Assembly: GCA_003117195.1 (NCBI GenBank) | Contig: BDSI01000144.1 | Location: 211,001 to 275,000 of the forward strand | DNA: 64,000 nucleotides | Direction of reading: 5' to 3' | From: Eudorina sp. 2006-703-Eu-15 | Taxonomy: Eukaryota > Chlorophyta > Chlorophyceae > Chlamydomonadales > Volvocaceae | Part shown: positions 1-11,700 of the stretch, one piece after another | Layout: the number at the start of each line of letters is the position of its first letter | Numbering within the stretch: the first letter of the stretch is position 1 | Position numbers and translations under genes: made by a program | The notes under the pieces: generated by a model | Databases searched by the model: none | What the model was told of the DNA's origin: nothing | What the model saw: only the letters and a program-made list of their open reading frames with translations

Positions 1-381
1 ACCAATTTCGGAGCGCGACCGGAAGCCTGCAACAAACCCGGGCGGGGAGTTCTTTGTTCGGGGAATCTGGGAACACGCAACCCGCTGGCTACGCTGGCGC
101 ACTCCTGGGGGGCAACGCGATGGGGAACAGCCGTACTGCCGTACCTAATGTCAGTCCAACACTCATATCCCCGGGTTCCGTAAGTGCCGTCAAAGGCCGT
201 CCAACATGCCTCCCAACAACACGAGAGGAAATGCTGGCATCGCGGCACATACATACATGGGCCTGTCGTTTGTGGGTGCGGCGGCCGTTATGTGGCAGCC
301 ACATGCTACAGTTTTTATCCCCCGTTCTGTGCACCGTATGTAAGCTGATGCAATTGTTGTTGTTGGGCACTTGAGTCTAAC

Positions 382-785
382 AGGGCGCGGAGGGGCAGAC
401 ACCATGTCCCTAGAGGACAACGGGTCTGCCGTTGCTGTCGCTCTGAAGTCCAGATTGAAGATGAGAAGCATGTTCTACTCGACTGCCCGGCTTATGATGC
501 AATACGCGCGGAGGAAGGGTTTCATCGCCCTAACACTATGAGGGAGGCGATGGCCTGGGATCCGGTTCGTCTGGCAAAGATGTTGGAGCGCATGTGGGCT
601 CACCGTAATTCAATCGTGCCCTTTGGGCGCTAGTCTCGTTGACTCTTGTTAATGCGGTATTTGCAAACCAGTGCTTTTGGGCGTTTTTTGTTTGCCCTTG
701 GGCCTCCGGCTCGTATGGGTATGTGCAGGTATGGGGTTACGCACCCCCCAACAATGTAACACACACACACATACATACATGTGTA
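382..785 (+). mobile_element. 3' end of a LINE retrotransposon (RT C-terminus plus CA-repeat tail)
   Basis: An open stretch at 382-633, ending in TAG, encodes a C-x-C-C then ED-E-K-H-V-L-L-x-C-P zinc-knuckle block followed by a charged LAKMLERMWAHRNS helix. This pattern is typical of the extreme C-terminus of plant and algal L1-like reverse transcriptases. After about 120 bases the sequence reads ATGTAAC and runs into a CA/CATA repeat at 757-781, like a LINE 3' tail. A minus-strand relative at 41.2-42.1 kb has the same zinc-knuckle, the same LERMWA motif and the same tail, which supports the call. The 5' part of the element lies outside the window or is decayed. No complete reverse transcriptase is present. 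Confidence 0.6.
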
Positions 786-3259
786 CAACCCTGCAGTCCA
801 ACCGTACCTCACCTCGTACGACATCTAGAGCGCCCTCCCAGGGGCCCTCGTCCGGCGCAGTTCCTCCCGTACTGACTCCGGAACCCGGCCGCCGGGCGGC
901 GGCTCCGGCGGGAATCGGACCCAGGGACGACCGCATTGCGCCCGACGGTGATGACTCGCCTCCATCGCTCTCATCTTCACTCGAAAGGCTGCGCGGCGGC
1001 TTCTCACGCAGCGGCTGCGGCTGCGGCTGCTGCTGCGACTCAGCCGCGGACGACGGAGCTGCTTGGGTCACTGGCTCCAGGGGCCCCACCTCACCGTACG
1101 TGTTGTGCGCGCGGCTGCCCGCTAGGGTGCCGGTACCGCCGCCGGTTAGGGCCTTGTCGGTCATCGGGGCCAACGAGGCCTCCGCATCACCACCACGCGG
1201 GGCGGCCGCCACCGAGGGATCATTCGAGGCGGTGCGGGGCTCGGGGAATGTCTGCGGAGCTGATTGGCTGTCGTACAGCGGCTGCCCGGTCGGAGGGGGC
1301 TGTCCGTCACGTGCGCCTTGACGTGCGGAGCCAGGTGACGCAGGGATCCGTTGCTGCTGCTGCTGCGGCTGTTGCTGCGGGGAGGGGTGCGGCGTGTGGC
1401 CGACACGTGAACAGCGTTTTCGTTAGGAGGGAGTGCGAGGCGGTGTCAGTTTCTGCTGGCACAACGGTTGCCAGGGGTTGCAAGCCCTGTTGCCAAGCCT
1501 GTGATGTGCTCACCTCGACCCGAACCGCAGAAGACGCCGCCACCGACGCGCTGCAGCCCATGGTGCGCTGAGTAATACAAAAAAGACTGAACAAACTGGC
1601 CTTTGCTATCTCGGCAAGGCTTCATTTTCATCGACGTCGAAGGACCAGAGAATTCAAACATTCCTAAATGGCATGCACATTGTTGACAAACAATTGTCAA
1701 AGAAATAATATTAACATGAGTTGTGAACGTGCATATTTTCATGGCATTGTTGAATCAGCAGCAACTCCTTGCGGATTCAGGAACGGTTGAGCCAACGACG
1801 ACATCACGCCCCATACAAGGATTCATCATACTAAGGGTATGCAGTATGACAGAAACCCTGGCACTCATTCTGCGGCTGTGTGCATGAGTAATGCGAGGTA
1901 ACGTTAGGCGTTCCCGCATTTATATTTGTTCGTTGAGCTAGCCTTCCAGCCAATGAAATTGGCAATATTAAAGTTGCATTTTTTCCTTAAAAGAGTGAAG
2001 GGGATCCTCAATAATCAACCTGAAACGGGTGATGGTTGTATATCGGGCGGTCTCCGCAGCGATACCTGGTGCATGGGTGAAGTAGACCTAATTATCAACT
2101 GACTGGCTACCATTTTGATTAGGTTCGATCAATGGAAAATCCTTGGAAACGCTTGAGAAGTGGCAGTTGGTGGGAAAGTTACCGCAACTACGCCCGCTGT
2201 CCACACGCCCGCTGTCTACCCGAACTGCAGCGACCCCCCGACGCATGCGGCCGGCTCCGCGTAACCGTGGCTCCCAACATCCGCACACTGCTGGCTAGTC
2301 CCCCGATGTCGATATGCACGCAGTGGGAGGTGGACATTGCCTCTGTAGGTGGCCCCTACCGTACTCGATGGCGCGACCTACGTACCACATGTCGGGCAGC
2401 AGCGGGGTAGGTCCATGATGGTTGCAAGTAGCACCCCGACCAAGGAAACTGCAACTACGGCGATGACCCCAACCGACAGCGACAAAGACGATGGAGACGA
2501 TGCACAGGATTGCTCCGCCACACGCACACGACCCTTACCGTACTGCGGCACAGACGACTCTTCATGACGGCACTCCGCGACCGACTGCAACAACCTCGCA
2601 GATCTTTGTTAAAATCCCGCCCATTCCTTCACACTCGCTCATCGATCCGCTTGACGTCATAGGCCATCGAGTTAAGATGTTGAAAAACACCGCGTCTATG
2701 TGCATGGACCATTGCTATTGCAGCGGAGAGGCTTGGCAACTCGCCGCATCCGAGGTCTGGACGGTCGCATGCCGCAGGGGGCAGGTGACCGGATCTCGAA
2801 CGACTCCGCGCCCACCCACCTACGCTCCGCCAGTCGGACGCACCAATCCATCCTCGAGCCAACCTCCGACAGCCCCTGCAGCACCTCCTCCTTCGCCTCA
2901 CCTGCTCATGCGCAAGAGCGCCTTGCAAGAGTGCACACCAGGGACCGGAGCTATCGTCGTCAACGTCAGCATTATTGGGCTCCTCCTGGGGAGGGTTTGG
3001 GCACAAACCCCAGGACTAGGGGACAGTCCAGCCAGGAACTCACAAGCGCCCGTGTATGTGTTAAGTTACCAAATGTGGCGGGGTCACTGGACAAGATTAC
3101 AGTCTCGTTCACCTCCTGGCAGCTTTGCTCGTACGGCACCAGAGATGGTGCGCCGTCAGGTTGTACGGTATCCTGGGGACCTAAACACCGAGTACTTGCA
3201 TCTTCTTCGCATCCTGTGATGCGCCCGACTGCGCCTCACTTCTGGGCCAAAGTTCTCCA
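786..3259. other. No confident gene; low-complexity and unassigned sequence
   Basis: The stretch around 930-1400 is rich in CTG, CGG and GCG triplets, which open Ala- and Gln-rich frames on both strands (for example a 187-residue minus-strand frame at 649-1212). These frames reflect composition and show no recognisable domain. A 242-codon plus-strand frame at 2491-3219 also has no family I recognise and overlaps a minus-strand frame of similar quality. No splice-consistent gene model or RNA gene was seen. Confidence 0.4.
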
Positions 3260-3967
3260 TTACCGCCTTGAGAGGACGCGCACCCCGGGTAAGGTTTGGC
3301 ACACAGGGTCAGACCCCCGGGGAAGCGGAGGGTCGCGGCGGAGGGATAGGAGATTGACATGAAACGAACATTCTGGGCGGGTGCATGCACCGTGGTGAGC
3401 ACAAATGTGCACATACCATAAGAACGTCCAAAGACAGGCACCCAGCCACGTGAGGCCGCCCAAGCTGGCGACCGCATAAGAGGATGACTGATGGATGATG
3501 TCCAGGTGCACCCCGTTCCGTACCTCGGTGCCGCTGTGCTCCCTCATTGCCTCCTCCAAGTAGTTCAGGCCCGCATCCCATAATGATCCTCCGTGAATCC
3601 CCGCCGCGCTGCTCGATGAGCCGCAGGGCGGGTGTGCGCGCACCTGGCGGATGGGCCGTGGCTGGTCGCCGGGGCTGAACAGCCAGATCACAAAGGCGGA
3701 CTGCGGAGGGTATGCGCTCGCCGACATTGACTGAGCATTCAAACAAACACGCGTATGTGAACACTTTTGACCAGCTGACGCTGCGCCACATTTGTACAAT
3801 AACGTTCTGCTTTCGGAATTGTTAATTTGTTTGCCATGTAGAAAGATATATCGTGCAGGTGACAGAGGTTCAGTGGTTATGCCCCCATTGCAACTGTTTT
3901 CTTCCAGGCGACTTTGTATGACGCCTGTCAGGATTTGTTTCTCGCCTTGCCTGGCATAGTACGACAA
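3260..3967 (-). CDS. Unrecognised 235-codon open frame, doubtful
   Basis: This is an uninterrupted minus-strand frame starting with ATG at 3967 and ending near 3260. I do not recognise the product. It has scattered Cys and Trp residues and one mildly hydrophobic stretch near residue 185, but no repeated domain, signal peptide or catalytic motif. Codon third positions are not strongly GC-biased, unlike the exons of the clear genes in this window. A shifted minus-strand frame overlaps it over most of its length. It may be a chance frame or part of a decayed mobile element. Confidence 0.15.
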   Translation of the reverse strand: MSYYARQGEKQILTGVIQSRLEENSCNGGITTEPLSPARYIFLHGKQINNSESRTLLYKCGAASAGQKCSHTRVCLNAQSMSASAYPPQSAFVIWLFSPGDQPRPIRQVRAHPPCGSSSSAAGIHGGSLWDAGLNYLEEAMREHSGTEVRNGVHLDIIHQSSSYAVASLGGLTWLGACLWTFLWYVHICAHHGACTRPECSFHVNLLSLRRDPPLPRGSDPVCQTLPGVRVLSRR

Positions 3968-5227
3968 TCATGGCCCGCGCTCAGTCAGAGCAGAGAGCTG
4001 GGCCACTGACCCTGTACGGCAGGGCAACGACCACTTTCAAGCGTGATTTGCTCCTTCGGGCAGTGATTCTTACCCAATTGATATAGTTATACATGGAGGA
4101 ATTTTGAAGAATGGACCAAACATTGCGTACATGAGCGTGACGGGTCAAGTTTCAATTTGAACATACTGAACGCCGGTATAAAGCTTTAAATTGCCTCAAG
4201 TAGTACTTGGATATTAGATGGCTAAAAAGGGGTGGAGCACACGTGGATATCTGCTGGTGCTGGTTTGGGCTTTCTCGGTGAGAGGGTTATACCACATCCA
4301 AATGTCCAGGAATGCTAAGATGAACCATGGGTCAATTTTAGCTGGTCAGGCGTCTCGCCGTGCTTTGCCGTTTTGCCAGGAGCGACGATGATGCACCATG
4401 TCGTGGCCCCCCGGGACGTTCTGCTTGAATGGGTTGACAAACCATGGCCTATTACCCTCCAGTGTTATGTCAGTGTAATCCTAGGCCATACACATGGGTC
4501 ATAGCAGTGCTGTATTTTGCCAGCAGCGTCCATGAAGTGACATGTCACGGAACCCGCACACGGAATGTTTCAGTGCCTTGCGAACTAATAGCCAGGGAAT
4601 GTCCAGTATAACACCATTATTAAGCTTAGCTATACAGATGAGTCGCCGTAGTCCACTATTTTGTCAGCAGCAGTAATGAAGTGCACGGTCCCGGCCCCAG
4701 TCATGATGGCATTCTCCGTCGTGTTGTATCGTAGGTCGATCAAATGTATACATTCAATACCGAAATCCCATACATCTCAAGCTCTCACTTGCAACCCCAC
4801 ACCTTTGGCAAACAGCTCGACGCAGCTGCTAGGCTGCGATTGTAGCAGCGTGTGCCTGAATAGTTTATAAAGGCCGCAAGCAATCACAAATTGCAAGCAC
4901 GACCTTGATTTGCTTCTTGGACCAAACAAGTGGATCCAGTAGCCTAAATCGAGTTTACATCAAGACACCACAACCCAACGTCACCTGGACATTGTCATTA
5001 TCAAATTGATGGAGCGTCACATTGGAGAACCGTGTAAAATGTTGGCGTTCTGGGGCGAGGTGGCTTGCACGGTGGTGAGGGGGATGCCGGCCCAAAGACG
5101 GTGCTCCGAAGAAGCCTAATACTCGTGGCATGAAGGTAGGGGATGATGAAGATAGTTCTCTGCTGTCTTCTCGACGATCAAGAAATTCAGCCGTGCGACG
5201 CGAGCAAGTCTTGGGCGGTAGAGCGCG
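3968..5227. other. AT-richer gene-free stretch
   Basis: Base composition falls noticeably here compared with the flanks. Only short open frames occur, none with a recognisable motif. No repeat longer than a few units and no RNA gene was noticed. Confidence 0.4.
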
Positions 5228-5341
5228 GTGGTTGAGCTTTATTTCCGGCGAATCCGGGTGAAATTCCTTCCTTATTCAATGCTCAAGGAGTGCGTGCTAC
5301 CTGCGCAGGTGCTGCGATTTTCCGACTTCGGGGAGCGGACC

Positions 5342-6707
5342 CTACCTGTCCAACGACGACCTCCGAAACTCCAACCGTCTGTCCTGACATGGCGCTGCTG
5401 GCGACGGGACAAGGTTGGTGGTGGCCTTGGAACGGCGAAAGGTGGCCGTCATGGCGGCGGTGGCTGTGGCCTGGGCCGCGGCACGACATCCGTGGTGTGG
5501 TGGCGGCACGGACGCCTGGCGGCCCTCCTCTCCTGGTGGCCAGGGAGGGCAGAGGGCCCCGGGCCACGCTGCTGAGGTCGGCGGCGCCCTAGCCGACCGA
5601 GGTGCGCTGAGGGGAGACCCGCTCACCGGGGCGGTGAGACTAGGTAGGGTGTCCGCGGAACTTATGCTGCCTGCCTGTCTGTGTACGGGTTCCAAGGGGC
5701 ATTCACTTTGGGCCTGCTCCAGGGGTGGTGAACCCTGTTGGTTCGAGAGGTTTACGTCCTTGGATTTGGCCTGTTCGGGGGTACGCTCCGTCAAGCATTT
5801 GCATCCGCTTGTATGCGGCCAGGAGCTCTCGACCATTGGGCAAGCGTGCCACGAGGAAGCCTGACGGCTCTCAAACTGCTCGGCGGAAGTAGCTGTCCAT
5901 TCGGGCTCCTTAGAGCCCTGTCCTGGCAGTAACTGCTTCGGCACGTATCCCTTGCTTTTGCATACGCGCCTACAATGGACATCGGGATGATTGTGTCATT
6001 CCAGCGGACCGTGCGTGTAGTACTGTTCATATGTGACTGACTGACAGGCCCGCCCCGTATTTCCGTCTCTTGGGCGGTTTTGTGGCTGTGGGTGCAACGC
6101 GTCTGGTGATGGGGCCCGCGAGAACCTCTGAGATGTCCTCGACCTCATAATACAAATCATACACGGTACTATTTGCTGCTGACCCGTTGTATCGTTGGTG
6201 GTGCCTTTGCAGGGCTTCCATGGGATCCTATTGTCCAGATCGACCTGCTGTTCCCGAGCAACCGCCCAGCGCGGCCGCCACCATTGCGGCCGGAGGTATT
6301 CCGGCTGCGGCGGCCGCGTTGACGGTGTTACGGTTGTCCTCGGAGCGGGCAGGGCATCATCGAGTACCATTTCGTCAGTCGTCCATCTCCGTGGCGTTAG
6401 CACCTCCCCGGCTGTGCGGGCGCCTGAGGGCTACGGGCGTGGCGTCGAGTCCCTTGACGGCGAGGTATGTTTGCACAGGGTTGGGGGGTAACGGTTGTAC
6501 TGTAGCCCCGTCTGTCAAGTGGGTCATCTCAACGTTCGGCTTTAGGCGGGCCAGCGGGGCCGTGCGCGGCCTCGGTCCCTTAACGGGTGGGATGCCTAGG
6601 CTGGGCACACTCTTACGTATGTTACATGTGTCCTTCCGTAGGGCGGACATGAAGCGCCGCGCTTCCATACACGGGGTACGGTGCTCGGGGGTCAGGTTGC
6701 ACTCCAT
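5342..6707 (-). pseudogene. Decayed minus-strand coding relic, possibly retroelement ORF1
   Basis: Three consecutive minus-strand open frames (6375-6707, 5996-6403 and 5342-5944) sit end to end in different phases. Their products are Pro-, Ser- and Arg-rich with runs such as LTPRRWTTDEM and PAPRTTVTPSTRPPQPEY. They lack a catalytic domain and resemble the disordered first frame of LINE-like elements in style only. The stepwise phase changes suggest a once continuous frame broken by indels, or a multi-exon gene with unrecognised introns. The assignment to a mobile element is inferred from the LINE 3' ends nearby and is weak. Confidence 0.2.
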
Positions 6708-7537
6708 GGATAGCTGCGTTTTCCATCCGTGCGCACCTCTTTGTTGTCACAGCGGGTGTCGTTGTTGATGAAGTCCTCTTTATCTTTTCCGAAATGATCT
6801 CGCGCGCTTCCGCCCTATGCGTGTTGGCTCCTCAGGGCGGTTCGGCAATGCCGATTGCGCGGGTTCCAGAGGGTTCCTGAGTCTGCACCTGTCCGTCTGG
6901 CGGACCCGGTGCTCTGGGTGCGTCGCGCCTTACGTGCGGGTCAAGCGAGGGTCGGCGCAAGGACCGGCGTAGGAAGATTACCATTATGCTTTAGTCCAGC
7001 GAATACCGGGGTATCTGGGATGTCACGGAGTCTTTAGTCATCCAAGTAAGGGAAGCGAAGGCTGTCTTACCATCCAGGGCCCCGGGGCGGAAAGGAAGCC
7101 TCCTGCGGGGCCCGCATGGTGCGCGTGTCTATTGAGGAACCTTCCCGAACCACCCAAGCCACGCGCGCGCCTGATTTGTGTTCGAGTGACGGAAATACCT
7201 GCCACCTCCGTCTATGTACGGCAAATCCCGCTGTCTCGTACATTTGGACCCCGGCGGGGCCCCCAGCACGCATCCGTCCCCAACAACGACCAACAAGGGA
7301 ACGGCAACCGCCAACCCGGCTTGGATGCCGGATGTATGTGACCGGCATTGCAATGCGCCATGCACGTTCTCCCTAGATATATGCACCAGTGTTCATAAGC
7401 AAGCGCCGTACACACACACACCTTGTCCGCGCGCCTGCATATGGTAAGTTTTTCCTCGCAGGTTCTATGGTAAGTATATTGCCACCTGGGATCGGGCGGG
7501 CGGGCGGGTTGCAATTCTACACACACACACACACCCT
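6708..7537. other. No gene recognised
   Basis: Short overlapping frames occur on both strands with no motif or repeat structure that I can name. Short CA tracts begin near 7410 and 7519, just before the LINE tail. Confidence 0.35.
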
Positions 7538-7795
7538 GGGTGCTGCAAGGACTTGAGGAGGTTGAACAGCGGACTGCGAGGCGCAGACCGCCCGGGATGG
7601 GCCTTCGCCCACTCCCTTGAGGGGGCACAGCGGTCACCGATCCTCGGGGATCGGGCACGCGCCCTAGGTTGAGAGCGAGGGGACAGAGGCCCCTTACGCC
7701 CCTTTCCCCCGTATCCGGGGGAAAGTGCTTCGGCGGTCTCCCGTATGGGGCGGGTTAGCGCCCCCGGCCAGTGTCGGCCCGGCAGATATGTAACG

Positions 7796-7889
<94 letters not shown>
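7538..7889 (+). mobile_element. 5'-truncated LINE tail with a long CA tract
   Basis: The sequence starting CCCTGGGTGCTGCAAGG at 7538 runs through a conserved GGCGGTCTCCCGTATGGGG block to AGATATGTAACGATT and then into about 45 CA units (7800-7889). It is nearly colinear with 25,001-25,290 and, more distantly, with the reverse complement of 41,180-41,460, which continues into a reverse transcriptase C-terminus. This is therefore a 3' fragment of the same LINE type, truncated at its 5' end. It contains no coding part of the element. Confidence 0.55.
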
Positions 7890-7891
<2 letters not shown>

Positions 7892-8768
7892 GCTGGTCTC
7901 TTCTATAAACACACACACGCTGGTCGTGTCGCCACCGCTGGAGGGAGCTCAAGTGCTTGCCGGTGGACGCGGGGTCCCAGCAAGAGACCAACGCAGTAGT
8001 GTCTGTCCGTATGGGGAACGACTGCCATGCTGTCCTGCTGTGCGGTGGGCCCGGAGGCTGCAGCATGCCATGTGTCCACGGGGCCTTACGTCACCCGCCT
8101 TGCCCCGCACGGGCCTCACCGGGCCCTACATACACAAATCCAATTGAGCGAGGGTGGTTTCCGCAACTCGAGGCAGCATGTGTTCTGTCGCTGGTGAACA
8201 TAAATTGCTAACAAAACAGTCTTGAAGTAATACTAGGCGCTTCACGGCTGAGGAATAACCGGCTACTGGATTCGATCGCGACAGCATCACCGTGGGGAGC
8301 ATTGGCCCGAAAGGCTTTCGATGAAAGCGACCTCTGCGCGCCCTCACGGGCCCGGTCACGGGTGGATGATAAGAAGCCCACCCGGTTCACGGGTGTATGT
8401 GAACGAGGATGGTGCTCTAACAAACCTCCGAGAACACTTTATTGGCGAGAAGTTGTTGCTTGTAAATGTCTGGGATGTTTTTGCGTCTTCGGTCCAGCGC
8501 GGAGACGGGGCTCTGCACCAAACTAATACTAAGCGATCAATATCTTGGGTTGCGTGGCAGTTTTTTGTGTACATACTGCTCCACCAGCAGCTGTTGAGGC
8601 GTGCCGCGGTAATTAATAGGAGGCAGCAGCACTACTGGTAAGCAAGATCTTCGCCGAAGCGCAGCTCAGCCAGCTTAGCTAAACAGCTAGCTAGGCTTCG
8701 CAATATGCCTGTCCGACTCCCTTCACATCCTATCTCCCTCCCGACTGCAGTGCGCGTTCGACTGCTAA
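7890..8768 (+). promoter_or_regulatory. Upstream region of VWK-1 with a module shared by all VWK copies
   Basis: Around 8333-8362 the sequence CCCTCACGGGCCCGGTCACG appears. Its reverse complement, centred on ACCCGTGAGG, lies at a similar distance (about 400-500 bp) upstream of the start of each minus-strand copy: near 22,410, 30,840, 38,500 and, degraded, 40,206. The similarity extends toward a GATCGCGAA.TCC block near 8272 and a GGCGCCTA-like block near 8235. It may be a regulatory element or simply part of the ancestral duplicated unit. No TATA box is obvious here. Confidence 0.35.
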
Positions 8769-11700
8769 ATGGATAACCCGGTGGACGACCTCATCAGGGA
8801 AAGTCTCGCGGGCTTGGGTTTGAGGGAATCGCCCGAGCTGCCTCCGGCCTCGGCGGCCGTGTCGTCGGTGTCGTACAACACGCACGGGATCGACAAGCGG
8901 GGGCTGCAGGAAGCCGTCAAGTACGGCAGGAAGGTGCGCGCCAACCGGGGGCGGGACGGCAAGACGCGCTGGCGGTACACGCACAAGGCAAGTAGTAAGT
9001 ATCGCCCACTCGGACTCGGAAACTGCGTGTTGGTACCGTACTGCGTCTGAAGTATTTTCAAACAAATGTTCGAGAAGAATTCCCTGGGGGTTTAGTCACA
9101 AACATTTAAGTAAATACGATGCCGACCTCGAGAACAATTCCTGAAGAATCGTTATTAACTTTCCTTCCAGTGCCCCGATGCGCTGCTCGCTCGGTGTCTT
9201 GAAGTAGAATCTTCTGAAACCAATCGATGCCGTTGGGTACAGGTACGCAGGGTCGATAAATGGTGTTATTCCTGGTGCCGGCGGTCGCAATCAACGCTGC
9301 CTCGCAAAACGTTAAAAGTTCCAGGATACGGCACGGTAGATACATTTGGAAGCGCGCCTCATAAATATTTTCAGTGTGAATAAATATCTATTTTTTCAGC
9401 AACGATTACGCTCGCAAACAATTATAGGCAGTATTACGGAAAGCAAGTATCAGGCTTCCCGTCGGAGGCCGCCTGGGGGTTCGACGGCACAGGCCATCAA
9501 CGATTCCTTCTCCGCGCAACAACATTTTTCCGTCTTGTATCATCTTCGTCTATCGTTATCCTTATTTAATTGTCTGTTGTCTTACAGTGGATCCCACCGA
9601 TCATTTATATCGTTGACAGCCTCAGTCTCCACAGCGCCACACGGCATACGGATCCGCAACGGCTCGTATTGGCTATATATCCGCGCCATCGTGGTGCACC
9701 GGACCGGCTTCACAAGCGCCCCGAAGCACACCCCGCCTATACCCACTCAACCAGTGAACCACCCCGTTCCTGGGGACCAGCCATGCAGCCCGCTCAGGGG
9801 GAATTAGCCGCCAGGGCAACCCCGCCCATTGGGCAACCCCGCCCATTAATAGCGCCGTACGACCGCCGCAGCCAAACAAACCAGATCCCATCTCCAGCAG
9901 TTGCCTGTAATCTTGAAAGGCCCACGGGTGCTCGCAAGCCACCATCAGGGGTCTGTCCGGAGTGCCCCAAGAAGCACTCGAGTCCCGTCAAGGGCACCCT
10001 ACCTGGTCGCTTGATGATTGCAAAGATACCCCGCGCGCGGCCCCCGCCGAGGCCACTGGTGTCATGTTACGTAGTCATCCTGTCCATGGTGACAGCGGGC
10101 CACGGACGGCACACCGGGCAGCCCCCACTGGTCTTCGCACAATGTTCATCGCACTTGTTATCGTGTTGTCTCCCGGGTTTCGGTGCTGATACCCCTTGCT
10201 TGCTTAACTGACAAAATGCTCACTACGTACAGCGGCTGCTCCCACTGCTGCTGTTATTTTTGCTATGTGGTACTACGTACTGCAACTGCTACTGCCTCTG
10301 TTGCGACGGCCTCCGCTGCTGCCACCGCGGCTGCTGGTGTTGATGAAGCGCAGGGTGTCGTGTACATCACGGACGAGACCAGCCGCCACGAGATCACCAG
10401 CTGGCGGCTCACGGATGCGCTGGAGGAAGTGCCCCGGCCCCTGGGCGGGGCTGCTGCTGCTGGAAGCGGGGTCGCCCACGTGGTCGTGATTGTGGACCAC
10501 AGCGGGTCCATGCGCAAGAATGACGTACCGGGGTACGACAGCCGTACGGCAGCAGTGTACGACTGCCTGGCGCGGGACCTCATCGAGCCGCAGCTGCGTA
10601 AGGCCGGCGTGGGGAGGATGGAGGTGGGTGATGGCTACGGCGGCAGCTAGGAGTCAGGATGTGGATGGCAATGCTCTGATGTTTTCGAAAGTGGCTGGCA
10701 TGTAGTATTCCGGAATCCCTAGGGTCAACTATAGAAATAAACCGTCAAGTAGGTCCAATAATTCACAGCCAACCTGCTCCTCCGGGGTCCAGGTGTCGGT
10801 CATCGAGATGAGCGATGGAGCGACCGTGGTTCTGGAGCGCGCCGCACCCGATATGGAGCTGCTGGCCTTCCTCAAGGGCCGCATGTCCGCCCGCGCACGG
10901 TCCCACGGCAACTACCTGCCCGCGCTGGACGCCGCCCTCAAGCTGCTGGCCGGCGACGCAGGCCGCTCCAACCAGCTCTTCCTGGTGCTGCTCTCCGACG
11001 GCGGCCCCAGCGACCATGTGGGCAGGAGCTGTGCGCATGGCTGCCGGGTCTGGAACGCATTTTATCCGAGGAAGGGTTGCGGTCAGTGGGGGCTGTGGGA
11101 CTGCCCTATCTCGCCCGATGAGTGCCGTGATATAACAGCAGTAATCTCAATTAAATGCGCATACAGTAGCCACCCTGAATATGCCTACCTAGCTACCTAC
11201 CTCTCTAAACAAGCAGGTCGTTGATGACTGTGTGGCGCGCGTAAAGCGGATGGGCGACCTGCTTGGACGGGACCGTGTGTTCATCGGCACAGTAGCGTTT
11301 GGGCCGCCCAACGAAAACTACACCGTGCTCGCCAGGATTGCCAAGGCGCTGCCGCGGCATTCGTTCCAGGTACAGTATGGGTCGTGGTGTGTGCAGGGGT
11401 GGACGGCAGGGGTTCAACAATGTGCAGCAAGCTACGCTGGACTGCGCGCGCCGTCGTCGAGCAACATGACTTGATAGCTAGGTGTTTCAATTTTGCCCAT
11501 CCACAGCCTCAGAGCGAGCTGCTGCCGGCTGACGAAACAATGTGTGTGCTGTGACCTTCTACGTGAACTCCTGACACGATTGTTGGATCCTGAATCTATG
11601 TCTTATCCCCATGAGAGGTAGGCTCATACATATAGAGGACACACCGTTCAGAACCCCGGTGAGATTGACGAATCGGCTTAGCCTATTGTCGGAATCTAAC

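Noticed and set aside
2491..3219. 242-codon plus-strand frame with a Pro-rich middle and a hydrophobic stretch
   Set aside because: No recognisable family, no GC3 bias like the real exons here, and comparable frames on the other strand.
7694..8066. Cys-Val and Thr-His repeat open frames
   Set aside because: Translation of the CA microsatellite in a LINE tail.
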